Made by a program: the position numbers and the translations under genes
Part shown: positions 12,746-22,125 of the stretch, in pieces
Numbering within the stretch: the stretch's first letter is position 1
How the letters are laid out: each line of letters opens with the position of its first letter
Assembly: GCA_021014325.1 (NCBI GenBank)
Contig: CM037467.1
Location: 9,697,273 to 9,761,272 of the forward strand
Length of the DNA stretch: 64,000 nt
Source of the DNA: Plazaster borealis
Taxonomy: Eukaryota; Echinodermata; Asteroidea; Forcipulatida; Labidiasteridae
Direction of reading: 5' to 3'
The notes under the pieces: model-generated
What the model saw: only the letters and a program-made list of their open reading frames with translations
Told to the model about the DNA's origin: nothing
Database searches by the model: none

Positions 12746-13278
12746 TTTACACATTGTGTATTTACACATTGTGTATTTAATTATACACAATGGTGTAAGG
12801 GCAAAAACCAAATAATAATCTTCATCCCTGATTAACATCTATAAACCATCAAATATGCTTACTGGTACTTTGCATACTAAACAAAATCTACCAGCCAAAA
12901 TGTCGGGTCATGTGTACTGTTTGTGACTGTTTTATGCTATTGGTTTGGGTTTGGGGTTTTTCATGACCATTATTTTGCAATCAGACAGAGTTCATGATGA
13001 CATTGCCCTTGGGTTTATCCGGCCGACATTGGGTTCTGCTGATGACCCATCAGACTGATGTTGGACTCATTTCCCTTGTTCCTATACCACTATCTTTTGA
13101 CACCATGGCGCATTTCCTATCAACAAAAACCTTAAAGGGGGATGGAACAACAATTGGTTTATAATTTGTATTTTTAAACCCCAATCATTTCCATTACATC
13201 AGGGTTTTAAATAATCCGGAGAGTCCGGTAATTGGGCCAAGTATTGCCAAACAATAGCACCTTCAAGCTTCAACCGCA

Positions 13279-13316
13279 CAAGTCCTGCAGTCTTGCACAA
13301 GTCCTGCAGTCTTGTA
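13279..13316. repeat. 19-bp direct tandem duplication
   Basis: CACAAGTCCTGCAGTCTTG occurs twice in a row. It is short and looks like a simple local duplication. Confidence 0.8.
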
Positions 13317-13767
13317 CTCTTTCAATATATTATTCAGAACATTGTTGACAACAAGATGATACTTTGGCTATTTATATAGGCCTATAGGCCTATTTAAAGT
13401 GAATTTCAACCTTTGCATTTCATTTTAGTTATTGTTTTTGAAAGAAAAAGTTATAAAGACATTTGGAAAATCAGAATATGATCTGTATCAGCCTTTAATA
13501 ACCGGTTATCTGAAGATGGAAGACAAAAATGTTTACCGAACCATGACCGAACTAACAACAATCTCAAGTAGTTTCTATACATCGTACAGCAACATGAAAA
13601 AACATTAATGTGCGTTGTCTTCGGGTACAATTTCGGTATCAAAAACATTACCACTAGCAAGGTGGAGGCTATAAAAACATCAGTTAACCTCAAGAAATCG
13701 ATGGAGCCCTATTAAAATTGGCACAAGACAACATCAACAAAATATATTGCAGAAATTCAATACTTAC

Positions 13768-13893
13768 GTCTGTGAACTTGTGACCCAGAAATGTGTTGAG
13801 TAATGCAGACTTTCCACAGCAGGCATCTCCAACAACAACGAGTTTATTCCGGACAACCTCATTCAAAACCATCATAGAACGTTGCCGACGCAT
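13768..13893 (-). CDS. Rnd-like Rho-family GTPase, exon 1 (start and P-loop)
   Basis: The first 42 codons of a small GTPase on the minus strand, ending at a consensus donor GTAAGT. The reading is NKLVVVGDACCGKSALLNTF, then LGHKFTD. The GDxxxGKS P-loop is at residues 22-29 and closely follows the GDSQCGKT loop of Rnd proteins. The position equal to Rho/Ras Gly12 is Ala, not Gly, which in this superfamily usually weakens GTP hydrolysis. The start is the first in-frame ATG; a second lies a few codons downstream. Rnd proteins act at membranes as mostly GTP-bound antagonists of RhoA signalling; that role is inferred from family membership. Another atypical Rho subgroup is possible. About 700 bp separates this gene from the divergent gene at 14608. 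Confidence 0.85.
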
Positions 13894-14607
13894 TTTGGCA
13901 AAGTTTGTCTATTTCCAAATTGTAAATAAAGCCTAAAATTAAGTTCGCTGTACCAGCTCACACACAATATTTTTCTCCGACGAAGTGACGAACCGCAATG
14001 TTTTGGCTGCTGCGAACTGACGATCATATATGCGTTGTTGCTCTGCACGTCTAGCTAGCTGTTATGAGATAGATGCGAGTGACAGGTTGACAACTCCAGC
14101 ATCACGTGTCTCTGTTGAGTATTCATTTATGCGTAGATGCTTGACCAATCAAATAGCGGGAGAAGTCTGCGGAGAATCATTGGCCGATTCGTCAGAGCTT
14201 TAACGCTAGCCACTTCTTTGACCAATCATTTAACTCAAATGAGACACACCCCCGTCACACCCATGTAAATTATGATTACGACGACTGAGGGCGCTAGACT
14301 ATTTTGGTGTCGAGCGAGCGAGATGTCAGGAAAAAAGTTTTTAATCTTTCCTTGAAATAAAATTAGTGATAAGTTCGACCATATGAAGCATACAAAACAT
14401 CTCCATAAAAATAAATTAAATACGAAAATTTCACCCTTTTCTATATTCTTATTACCTACAATACTTGGAAGTGTTATATGTTCATTTACCAACAAATGCA
14501 AAACGTCAACAAACATTTTGTTTGTCAGTGGACTGCTAAACAGTTCGGATATGATTTATTGTTGGAGTACAGTGCGTTGAAAACGATCCGCCAAACTATC
14601 AACAACA
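13894..14607. promoter_or_regulatory. putative divergent promoter region
   Basis: Separates the minus-strand GTPase start from the plus-strand ATG at 14608. It holds an E-box CACGTG at 14103-14108, CCAAT boxes at 14145-14149 and 14222-14226, and an inverted one (ATTGG) at 14179-14183. It is richer in CpG than the surroundings. A shared promoter is inferred from this layout; no start site can be fixed from sequence alone. Confidence 0.5.
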
Positions 14608-17600
14608 ATGGCGGCTAGTTCGGAAGAAACTCCAGGATACGCCTCGGCTCCTCATCCCGATTTGAAAGACTTACTCGACGTCGAGGACTCTAAAAACACA
14701 GTCAAGCAAATTAAATATGCGATCAGCAGACTGGAAGCTTACACAAGAACTGTAGGTACAACCATTGCGTCTGTAGAGGCTCTCACAATAAGCGAACTCG
14801 ACGATTTCCTTTGTCAATTTTACACAAGTTTACGGAAAAGCGACGGCCAAGCGTACACAAGAAAGTCGATGCTTGCAATTCGATTTGGCCTACAGAGACA
14901 CTTTCAAACCTTGCACAACTGGAAAATCTGCAAGAATGCCTTATTTGCTGGCAGTAATAAGGTATTTAAGGCAATGTTGGTCAACTTGAATTGGGAAGGA
15001 AAGAACAAAGTGATACACAAGGGTCCGATCTCCGTAGCGGATATGAACAAAATTCAAACATCAAATGAGCTGGATTTGAGTTCCCCGACTGGGCTTCAGA
15101 ATAAGGTGTTTATCGACATCACAATTTATTTTGGGATTCTAGGATGTGAAACTATGCGTGACATGAAGCTGAGTGATTTTACGTTTTCAAGAACTGGAGA
15201 TAACATACGATATGTAACAAACTGCAATAAAAAAACAAAGACATCTCATCAAAGTGGTGATGGTGAGAGCACATCATGTGAGGGTGTTATGTATGAAATC
15301 CCAGGCTATGACAGATGCCCCGTAGCGTCCTTGGAGAAATATTTATCAAAGTTGAATCCCGAACGCCCCGATATATTTTGGCAAAAACCAATCCCATGTG
15401 TACCAGAGGTTGGTCCCTGGTACTTCAGTCGCCCAACAGCACTTCACACACTCGGCTCCAAAATGAAAACGATCTCCACAAATGCGGGTTGTCGTAAAGT
15501 GTACACAAACTATTGTCTTAAGGCAACTCCTGTTGGTATTTTACGCATTGCAAGCTCGCTAAGACAGACTGACAGGGAGAATTCAAACAAGGATGGATTG
15601 GAACTCTTAAGTAGGTCAAGGGAAAATACTCGAGACTCGGGATCGGAAGAGATTCTTTCCGATGACTCTTTATCAATGCTCAATGAGAACAGTTACCAGA
15701 GTGCACCTGCTTCTCGAATAGGAGACCGGCCTCAGAATACTCGAACTGAACGACCCAAACAACTCGAGCCTCCAGATCTAGCCACAGCAGAATCTTCAGA
15801 AGATCTTCCCTCTTTCTCTTTTCTGACATCCATAAATCGACAAGGTGACCGGCCTCAGAATACTCGAACTGAACAACCCAAACAACTCGAGCCTCCAGAT
15901 CTAGCCACAGCAGAATCTTCAGAAGATCTTCCCTCTTTCTCTTTTCTGACATCCATAAATCGACAAGGTGACCGGCCTCAGAATACTCGAACTGAACGAC
16001 CCAAACAACTCGAGCCTCCAGATCTAGCCACAGCAGAATCTTCAGAAGATCTTCCCTCCTTCTCTTTTCTGACATCTATAAATCTTAAAGATCTAATCAA
16101 AGTCGAAGATTCTAAGAGCACGAAGAAACAGCTCAGATACGCGCTGAACAGGTTGGAGGTCTTTGCCAAGTATGTTGGTACAACGATACCCTTGGTTGAG
16201 GCTATGTCAATGAGAGAAATAGATGAGTTTCTTTGTCGATTCTATGCCAGCTTGCGTAAGTTCGACGGGCAAATGTACACTAAGAAATCAATGCAAGGGA
16301 TTAGGTACGGATTGCAGAGGTACTTTCAAACGCTGCATAACTGGGACATTTGCAAGAAGAGTGCTGAATTTGCTGGGAGCAATAAGGTCTTTAAAGAGAT
16401 TCTCGTAAGCATGAGAAAAGAAGGTAAAGTAGTAATCAGACACAAAACTCCAATCTCCGTCGCTGATATGGACAAAATGCAATCCTCCTCGGAGTTGGAT
16501 ATGAAATCCCCAAAGGGACTCCAGAATAAAGTCTTTTTCGACATAATGGTTTATTTGGGCAAATCGAACCGAGACAACATGCGAGAGATGAAGCCGAGCA
16601 ATTTCACGGTAGCGAGAGACAGAGATGATGCTCGGTATGTCTCAAAATGTGGCCACAGCATCACCGACGAAGATCATGAACTAACCAAGGGTTTTATGTA
16701 CGAAATTCCAAACTCTGACAAATGTCCCGTGAAGTCATTTCAAAAGTACTTATCAAAGTTGAATCCAAACCGCCCGGATTTGTTCTGGCAACGACCTAAA
16801 GAAACTGCACCGAGGACTGGTCCATGGTACGTTGATGCCCCAGTTGGACTTCATGCCCTCAGTAACAAAGTAAAGATGATTTCAACTAATGCTGGATGCA
16901 GGAAAGTCTACACCAATGACTGTCTAAGACTCACCCCTGTGGCTGTTCTGCGTAGCAAGGGGTTGAATAACTATCACGGTAGATCGAGCGACTCCGAAAT
17001 TGACTCGGATTCAGACGACGACCTCTCAGAAGACTGGACGCACGATGATGACAATCCGCGAACTTCATGGCAGCGTGAGAGTACACCTTCAACAAGGCAT
17101 TCCAATCCGTCACGGCAAAATTCTGTCCCACAAATATCTCCTGCTACACCTTCCAACAAGAGAAGAAGAAAAGATAAGAAGAGCGTGCACAGGTACCAAA
17201 ATCAACTTGGGCCAGAAAGCGCAGATCAGTTGCAACAACTTCATGCTCTTACCGCTGCAGTTTCTTCGGACATGCAAGCATCACGCGTAGATTACACAAC
17301 AGACTCCCGACGCCAGTCCAAGAACAAGGACAACAACCGAGACACGCTTCAGCCTGAACACTCAGGGCAAACACTCCGAGAGAAAAACCCATCTCTTTTC
17401 CCAGCCAAGCGAAAACGTGCCCCAGGCGGGGGCAGAAAGCGACTCCCACCAGCAGAGAAGAAAAAAGCCATCAAAGCTGCTCAAAAGAAGTACAGAATGA
17501 CGCATAGCCGTGAGCCTGACAATCGGTTGAAGCTATCACCCAGCGTCAGTAGCCTGTGGCTTCCTTTGGCATATAAACTTGGACTTGATAAGAACCAGCT

Positions 17601-17661
17601 CGCAATAAAGCTTCTGGAACTTTATCATGCATCTCAAGGATCAACTGATATCAAGTTGTAA
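14608..17661 (+). CDS. double-module Crypton-derived (DUF3504/KIAA1958-like) protein
   Basis: Single uninterrupted frame of 1017 residues with a good start context (CAACAATGGCGG). Two homologous modules, about residues 19-317 and 493-786, each begin LKDLxxVEDSK and share GLQRxFQTLHNW and PISVADM. They match the Crypton tyrosine-recombinase-like domain also found in KIAA1958, QRICH1 and ZMYM proteins. Between them lie three 41-residue repeats (372-492). The C-terminal tail has an acidic stretch (DSEIDSDSDDDLSED), basic clusters (KRRRKDKK, KRKRAPGGGRKR) that suggest nuclear location and DNA binding, and a last helix-like segment. Catalytic signatures look lost: the first Arg motif (GLRG in relatives) reads GILG and GKSN, and the HSLR box reads YCLK and DCLR. 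The second HxxR and the Tyr are not seen. A non-catalytic DNA-binding role is therefore likely. Intact length and lack of stops argue for a functional host gene, but an old Crypton ORF is the alternative. Confidence 0.8.
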   Translation: MAASSEETPGYASAPHPDLKDLLDVEDSKNTVKQIKYAISRLEAYTRTVGTTIASVEALTISELDDFLCQFYTSLRKSDGQAYTRKSMLAIRFGLQRHFQTLHNWKICKNALFAGSNKVFKAMLVNLNWEGKNKVIHKGPISVADMNKIQTSNELDLSSPTGLQNKVFIDITIYFGILGCETMRDMKLSDFTFSRTGDNIRYVTNCNKKTKTSHQSGDGESTSCEGVMYEIPGYDRCPVASLEKYLSKLNPERPDIFWQKPIPCVPEVGPWYFSRPTALHTLGSKMKTISTNAGCRKVYTNYCLKATPVGILRIASSLRQTDRENSNKDGLELLSRSRENTRDSGSEEILSDDSLSMLNENSYQSAPASRIGDRPQNTRTERPKQLEPPDLATAESSEDLPSFSFLTSINRQGDRPQNTRTEQPKQLEPPDLATAESSEDLPSFSFLTSINRQGDRPQNTRTERPKQLEPPDLATAESSEDLPSFSFLTSINLKDLIKVEDSKSTKKQLRYALNRLEVFAKYVGTTIPLVEAMSMREIDEFLCRFYASLRKFDGQMYTKKSMQGIRYGLQRYFQTLHNWDICKKSAEFAGSNKVFKEILVSMRKEGKVVIRHKTPISVADMDKMQSSSELDMKSPKGLQNKVFFDIMVYLGKSNRDNMREMKPSNFTVARDRDDARYVSKCGHSITDEDHELTKGFMYEIPNSDKCPVKSFQKYLSKLNPNRPDLFWQRPKETAPRTGPWYVDAPVGLHALSNKVKMISTNAGCRKVYTNDCLRLTPVAVLRSKGLNNYHGRSSDSEIDSDSDDDLSEDWTHDDDNPRTSWQRESTPSTRHSNPSRQNSVPQISPATPSNKRRRKDKKSVHRYQNQLGPESADQLQQLHALTAAVSSDMQASRVDYTTDSRRQSKNKDNNRDTLQPEHSGQTLREKNPSLFPAKRKRAPGGGRKRLPPAEKKKAIKAAQKKYRMTHSREPDNRLKLSPSVSSLWLPLAYKLGLDKNQLAIKLLELYHASQGSTDIKL
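15721..16083 (+). repeat. coding minisatellite, three 123-bp units
   Basis: Units begin at 15721, 15844 and 15967 (GGWGACCGGCCTCAGAATAC). They are nearly identical and in frame, each encoding 41 residues starting GDRPQNTRTE and ending FSFLTSINRQ. The third unit runs straight into the start of the second recombinase-like module. Low divergence between units shows recent or ongoing expansion. Confidence 0.95.
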
Positions 17662-17741
17662 GCAAATTTTTACCCCAGATGCTTGGATCACACCTGGGTA
17701 GCCTGTGAATATTTTTCCAAAATAATTCGGAAAGAATTGAG

Positions 17742-18160
17742 TAATAATAATAATAATAATAATAATGCAGTTCTTATATAGCGCTTTATACTCCCAATGG
17801 GTGTCTCAAAGCGCTCAGTATTTCCCTACAAGGTTAGTGGAGTTACGTGTTGAAGTATGAGACCTATTCCTTTGCATAGCACCATGTAATGGTTTACAAG
17901 GTGCTGTGGCGCAATATGCAGCCAATCAAACCAGGGGCGAACCCCTTCTCTTTACGATAAGTGCACTGGGTTCTTTTACGTGCATTACACAATACACGGG
18001 ACCTACGGCTTAACGTCCCATCCGAAGGACGAAGCATGTGGTTAAGTGTCTTGCTTAAGGACGCAAGTGTCACGACTGGAATTCGAACCCACACTCTGCT
18101 GATCAGAAACACCAGAGCTTGAGTTCGGTTTTCTTATCCGCTCGGCCACGACATGCCACG
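17742..18160 (-). mobile_element. tRNA-Leu-like SINE with ATT tail, near full length
   Basis: On the minus strand: a tRNA-Leu-like head (GTCGTGGCCGAGCGGATAAG, anticodon-loop region ACTCAAGC, B box GGGTTCGAATTCC), a conserved body (TTACGTGCATTACACAAT on the plus strand), then a tail TATATAAGAACTGC followed by an ATT microsatellite at 17742-17765. The tail resembles LINE 3' ends, as expected for a SINE mobilised by a LINE. It matches 1-200 in the window. Confidence 0.85.
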
Positions 18161-19196
18161 GTGAATGATTTCCAATGTATAGCGTAGCAAAATGCTACAC
18201 AAAATGTATCAGTGGCTACTAAAAAAATCCTGTTTTGCTACTCAGAATTAGCATTCAGTGTGCAGTGTATAATTTCAGTCTAAATTTTGTGCTATGCAAA
18301 ATTGCTGGACGATTTCTTTCCCTGTACAGTGCTTTATAACACATTGGTGTAAATGTAAAAAACAAAATATAATCATCATCCTTGATGCAAATATCGCATG
18401 CAGTAAGGCCACATATAAAAAAAAAACAATTGTTGATCGTCCATGCCTGACCCTACAAAACCCCCGACCCCATTAAAAAAATATATATATTAATTTGTTA
18501 TCATAAAAAACGGTCTTTGCAACTCCCAGATTCTTCAGTTGATATCTTTTCAAAATCTATAGGTTGGAAAAGATGTTTGAAGAAAGGTTATTCATGTTGG
18601 CAAAAACAAAAACAATCCTTCAAATATTACTTAGGCTACACTGCGTTTTAGTTTTGTGAAATTGTGTAGAGAAAATGTTATCTGGGAGTTAAGTGGGTTC
18701 AACAAAACAATTAAAAACATAAAAATCACACAAACCCTCTGTTTTACACTACAATGATTGTGATGATTTCTTATTCTTGTTTTCATATTTTGCCATGTCA
18801 ACAAAACTATATAAACAAAATAAAAACAAGAAAAAACGCTCTTCATTTTTAATTATTTACATGTATGTGGTCTAAAAATGAACAGAGCACACTCAAGACA
18901 ATTGCGTCAAAATGTGCACAAGATCCCTTTCTCTTTAAAAAGAAAAACAAAGAACTAAAGAAGGTTTTTTTCCCCTGATAAACAACTTCTAAAGTACTAC
19001 ATTTTTTGTATAATATTTTCTTTGAAAGTTTGAGTTAAGAATATTATCTTTATATTCCTTTGCAACTATGGAACGGCTTGAAATTTGATTTTCTTTTCTT
19101 CAGATTTTGTGCTATCACCAATTTCACATCAGTGTAACTTTTAAGAAGATGTTTTGTTTAGGTGAACGATACTTTGGGAATGGCTTTAATCTAATT
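18161..19196. other. non-coding stretch, no gene seen
   Basis: AT-rich with A and T runs. No domain-bearing frame was seen. If the transposase-like exon at 19391 has upstream exons, one could lie here, but none was recognised. Confidence 0.4.
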
Positions 19197-19316
19197 TGCC
19201 TTTTTGAGATATGGTGGACACTATAGGAGTGCACTGTTTGGTTTTGGTGTATACAGACAAATTTACCCAAACCTAATAGTGCCATAGCATTGTCTCCGCC
19301 ATATCTCAAAATGGCT
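19197..19316. mobile_element. short palindromic MITE, second copy
   Basis: GAGATATGGTGGACAC at left and TCCGCCATATCTCAAA at right are inverted copies. The core GTGTATACAGACAAATTTAC is shared with 1715-1833. Confidence 0.65.
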
Positions 19317-19390
19317 TCAAACAAAGGCATCTATTATAGAGTTGCAGAGCTTTTTTGATAAAACATTTCATTTCTTGTTTATCTGTACAG

Positions 19391-20288
19391 CTTTGGTGAA
19401 AAATCGACCCCCCTGCGAAGTTGCATCGGATTTCACGGCTGGAAAGATGTTGCCTACTCAGACAGCCTGGTCAAGGAAATCACCGGTGTCTCCTTAAAGA
19501 CGTTTCATATCCTCCTCGAACAGCTTCCAGATCCTCTACCCGTACTAGGAGGTCTGACGACTGAGAACGGGCTACTCATGTTCCTGATGAAGCTACGGAT
19601 GAACCCGCCATACAAGTACCTCGCAGCTCAGTTCAGTGTAGCCCAGGCAACCATTGAGCATACCTTCCTCTGTATCTTACTCTACCTTGTGGAGCTATCT
19701 TCCGCTTGCATCCAGTGGCCACTTAAGGAAACGGTGATCAGCATGATGCCGCAGTGCATCAAGAGAAGCTACCCTAAGTGTCGACTCGTCTTGGACTGTC
19801 TTCAAATCGAAGCGGAGGCACCGGAGCAATTGCGGGATCAGCTTCCGATGCTCTCGAGACTAGACAGCACCTACAAGGCAAAAGCTCTCCTCGGGTTGAC
19901 TCCGAACGGTTGCATCTGCTTTATCTCCAAGTTCTTCTCGGGAGAGATCCCACAAAGGAGACTGTCAAAACTAAGCTCCGTCTACTACGCTCTCCATGTC
20001 GGCGATGAGGTTCTCTCACTACAGCCCGATAATTTCTTAAGCAGCATGCAAGGAGTCTCCGTCTACCAAGCTCCAATTTTGCCACGTATAGTCGGAAAGA
20101 CAAACCCTATCTACAAAGAGGAATTCGTCCTCTTGAACAATCACATTGACTTGCTGAAGCAGCGACTACGGTCGTTTGGAATCTTGAGATCCAAGTTGCC
20201 GTGCAACATGTTGCCGTACATGGAAATGTTGGTCCATTTCTGCGCTGTTCTGGCGAATCTTGAAACTGCTGCACCAGCAGATGCATGA
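19391..20288 (+). CDS. last exon of a DDE_Tnp_4 (Harbinger/ISL2EU-like) transposase-derived protein
   Basis: An acceptor TCTGTACAG ends at 19390 and opens a frame running to a stop at 20286-20288. Residues read GLLMFLMKLRMNPPYKYLAA with a helix-turn-helix-like QFSVAQATI, as in HTH_Tnp_4 domains (LLLVLMKLRLN... DLAxRFGVSxxTV). They then follow the DDE_Tnp_4 order: WPLKETVISMMP, RLVLDCLQIEAEAP (first Asp present), LLGLTPNGCICFISKFFSGE, GDEVLSL, and RLRSFGIL near the end. The second Asp (ADRGF in relatives) is replaced or shifted (SLQPDNF), and the Glu before the RLKxFRIL-like box looks like Asp. The exon starts in phase 2, so upstream coding exons, possibly with a THAP or other DNA-binding domain, should exist but were not identified. 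An old transposon copy or a domesticated gene are both possible; the clean frame of about 300 codons favours constraint. Confidence 0.7.
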
Positions 20289-20393
20289 GTGTCATTGCTT
20301 GTATATTAGCCTACATGTAGGCCTGTGCCAGTTTTCGTTGTATTCTAACAAAACGGGATGTCAATTTCATATGATTTACTTTTATAAAAATTT

Positions 20394-20568
20394 GGGCCCA
20401 ATTTCATAGAGCTGTTAAGCAGAAAATATTGTTTAACATATTTATGCTAAGCACAAATAAGCGGAATACCAGTCATATATTGTGTATGTGAGATGGGATT
20501 CAGGCTGGTAACCCTATTCTGCTAAGCAGAAATGTTTTGTGCTTAAGCAGCTCTATGAAATTGGGTCC
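20394..20568. mobile_element. foldback MITE
   Basis: GGGCCCAATTTCATAGAGCT at the left is mirrored by AGCTCTATGAAATTGGGTCC at the right, with GCTGGTAACCCTATTCTGCT inside. First member of a dense cluster ending at 21205. Confidence 0.8.
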
Positions 20569-20570
20569 AG

Positions 20571-20690
20571 GGCTCAATTTCATATAGCTGCTTAATCGCA
20601 AAAATTGGCTTAGCACAAAATAATTTTCTCACCAGAATAAGGTTACCAGACGAATAACCATGTTACACATACCGTCTTTGACTAGTTTCC
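20571..20690. mobile_element. half of a foldback MITE
   Basis: GGCTCAATTTCATATAGCTG followed by CCAGAATAAGGTTACCAGAC matches the left half of its neighbours. The right half is missing; the next element starts where it stops. Confidence 0.65.
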
Positions 20691-20691
20691 T

Positions 20692-20964
20692 GGGGCCACT
20701 TTCATAGCGCTGCTTAATGGTAAGCAAATTTTAGCAGAAAAATTTGCCTAAGGGTAAGCGTATTTCACAGGTTAGCAAGAAAATTAGGCGGCCAGCTTGC
20801 GCGTTCACCATGAATTTGCATTGTTACGTCATTCATTTTCGTACAGGAAGCACACGAAGGTTAGCATGCCTTTTTGTGCGCTTACAGTTAGCAGCGCTAT
20901 GAAACGGAAACTCGTGCAGTAATCACAAAATCGGTTGTTAAGCAGCTCCATGAAATTGGGCCCT
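20692..20964. mobile_element. foldback MITE, long variant
   Basis: GGGGCCACTTTCATAGCGCT at the left and AGCAGCTCCATGAAATTGGG at the right. The interior matches 9117-9408. Confidence 0.75.
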
Positions 20965-21205
20965 GGGCCCAATTTCATAGAGCTGCTAAGCACAAAAATT
21001 TGCTTAGCATGTATTTCTTCCTTAATAAAAACAGGATTACCAACCAAATTTCCATGTGTTGCATATTGCTTGTTACTGGTATTTAGCTGTTGTTTGCTTA
21101 TCCTGAAAATCACATGGAAATTTGGCTGGTAATCCTATTTTTATCAAGGAAGAAATTTCATGCTAAGCAAATTTTTGTGCTTAGCAGCTCTATGAAATTG
21201 GGCCC
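20965..21205. mobile_element. foldback MITE
   Basis: GGGCCCAATTTCATAGAGCT is mirrored by AGCTCTATGAAATTGGGCCC. The interior (GGATTACCAACCAAATTTCC and its inverse) is nearly the same as 10374-10614. It abuts the preceding copy directly. Confidence 0.85.
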
Positions 21206-21644
21206 TGGTTAGTTTTGTTAAGCAGAAAAGTGTTTAAGGTAGGGTCATACTTTGGTATTGACCCCAAAAAGAAATTGTGAATTTTTTTCTTGTTGCAGAA
21301 AATGCGATAAGAAATGTTTATATTTTATCAGGTCTACATTTATATTTATTCCAAAACTCAAAATTGAACCTTTTTGAAATTAAATCATCTGTGATTAGGA
21401 ACCAAATTATTATGCAAGAAGGGATTTATACGTCTCTGTGAGATTTCTAACTAAGCAACAAAAGATGAAGCATCTTGTGGAGCATCTTGTTTTTCTCTAA
21501 TTTAAATTATTGTAACCAAACTGACGATGGGAGACAAAAATAGTCTGGTTGACTTTTTGGTGTGCAGAGTATCAGTATCAATGATTGTGATTGGTCATAG
21601 GGAACGAGACTTGCCAAGATGGTGGCATCAAAAGCAATCATTAA
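21206..21644. other. non-coding stretch, no gene seen
   Basis: AT-rich sequence. TAGGGTCATACTTTGGTA near 21240 has an inverse near 34795-34812 (TACCAAAGTATGACCCTA), which hints at one more dispersed repeat. Confidence 0.4.
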
Positions 21645-21865
21645 AGGTATCGTACACGTTTGGTAATGACTCAAAACAAATATTAGCATAAAAACTTACT
21701 TGGTAATGAGCAATGGAGAGCTATTGATTGTATAAAACATTGTAGGAAATGACTCCCTCTGAAGTAACATAGTTTTTGAGAAAGAGGTAATTTCTCACTA
21801 AAATAATAAAAACTTCTTGCGAGAAGTTTTTGTTCCTATCTGAAAGCACACAAATTTGTACAATG
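21645..21865. mobile_element. TTAA-flanked MITE, right end missing
   Basis: TTAA at 21641-21644, then AGGTATCGTACACGTTTGGT and the family interior (AAAAACTTCTTGCGAGAAGT hairpin). The match stops near 21865, so the right TIR is lost. Confidence 0.75.
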
Positions 21866-22125
21866 CATCTTGGGAAACTGAGTACAGTTTAAAAATAAGC
21901 CAAGATGGACGCCATGCTGTAGTTTACAAGTAACCAAACCAGGTTTTATGGTTGTGTACCGCATTGCTTCAAACTCAGTATGCCATGATGGTTGCCGGTG
22001 TTGCTTGGACTCGGATTTCTCCCAGAATCCTTTGCACGATGATTATGCCCATTGGGACATGCAATGGCTATTATTACCTTAATTTGGTTCTGGCTGTGGC
22101 TGCTTGCCTCTGTGGTAACGATGAA
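21866..22125. other. non-coding stretch, no gene recognised
   Basis: A 63-codon plus-strand open frame lies here but shows no family motif, acceptor or donor to support it. Confidence 0.35.

Larger units (their letters stand above)
11491..13767 (-). other. intron between GTPase coding exons 1 and 2
   Basis: Bounded by donor GTAAGT at 13762-13767 and a TCACAG acceptor at 11491-11496 (minus sense). It contains a plus-strand LINE tail (12366-12745), an AAAT microsatellite, and a short tandem duplication near 13280. Open frames on either strand show no other gene. Confidence 0.75.

Noticed and set aside
15680..16075. 131-codon open frame on the minus strand opposite the 41-residue repeats
   Set aside because: It is a shadow of the plus-strand minisatellite: it repeats with the same period and has no independent motif or start context.
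18075..18158. Functional tRNA-Leu gene
   Set aside because: The acceptor stem does not pair and the sequence continues into a SINE body with an ATT tail. A second copy is at 1-200.
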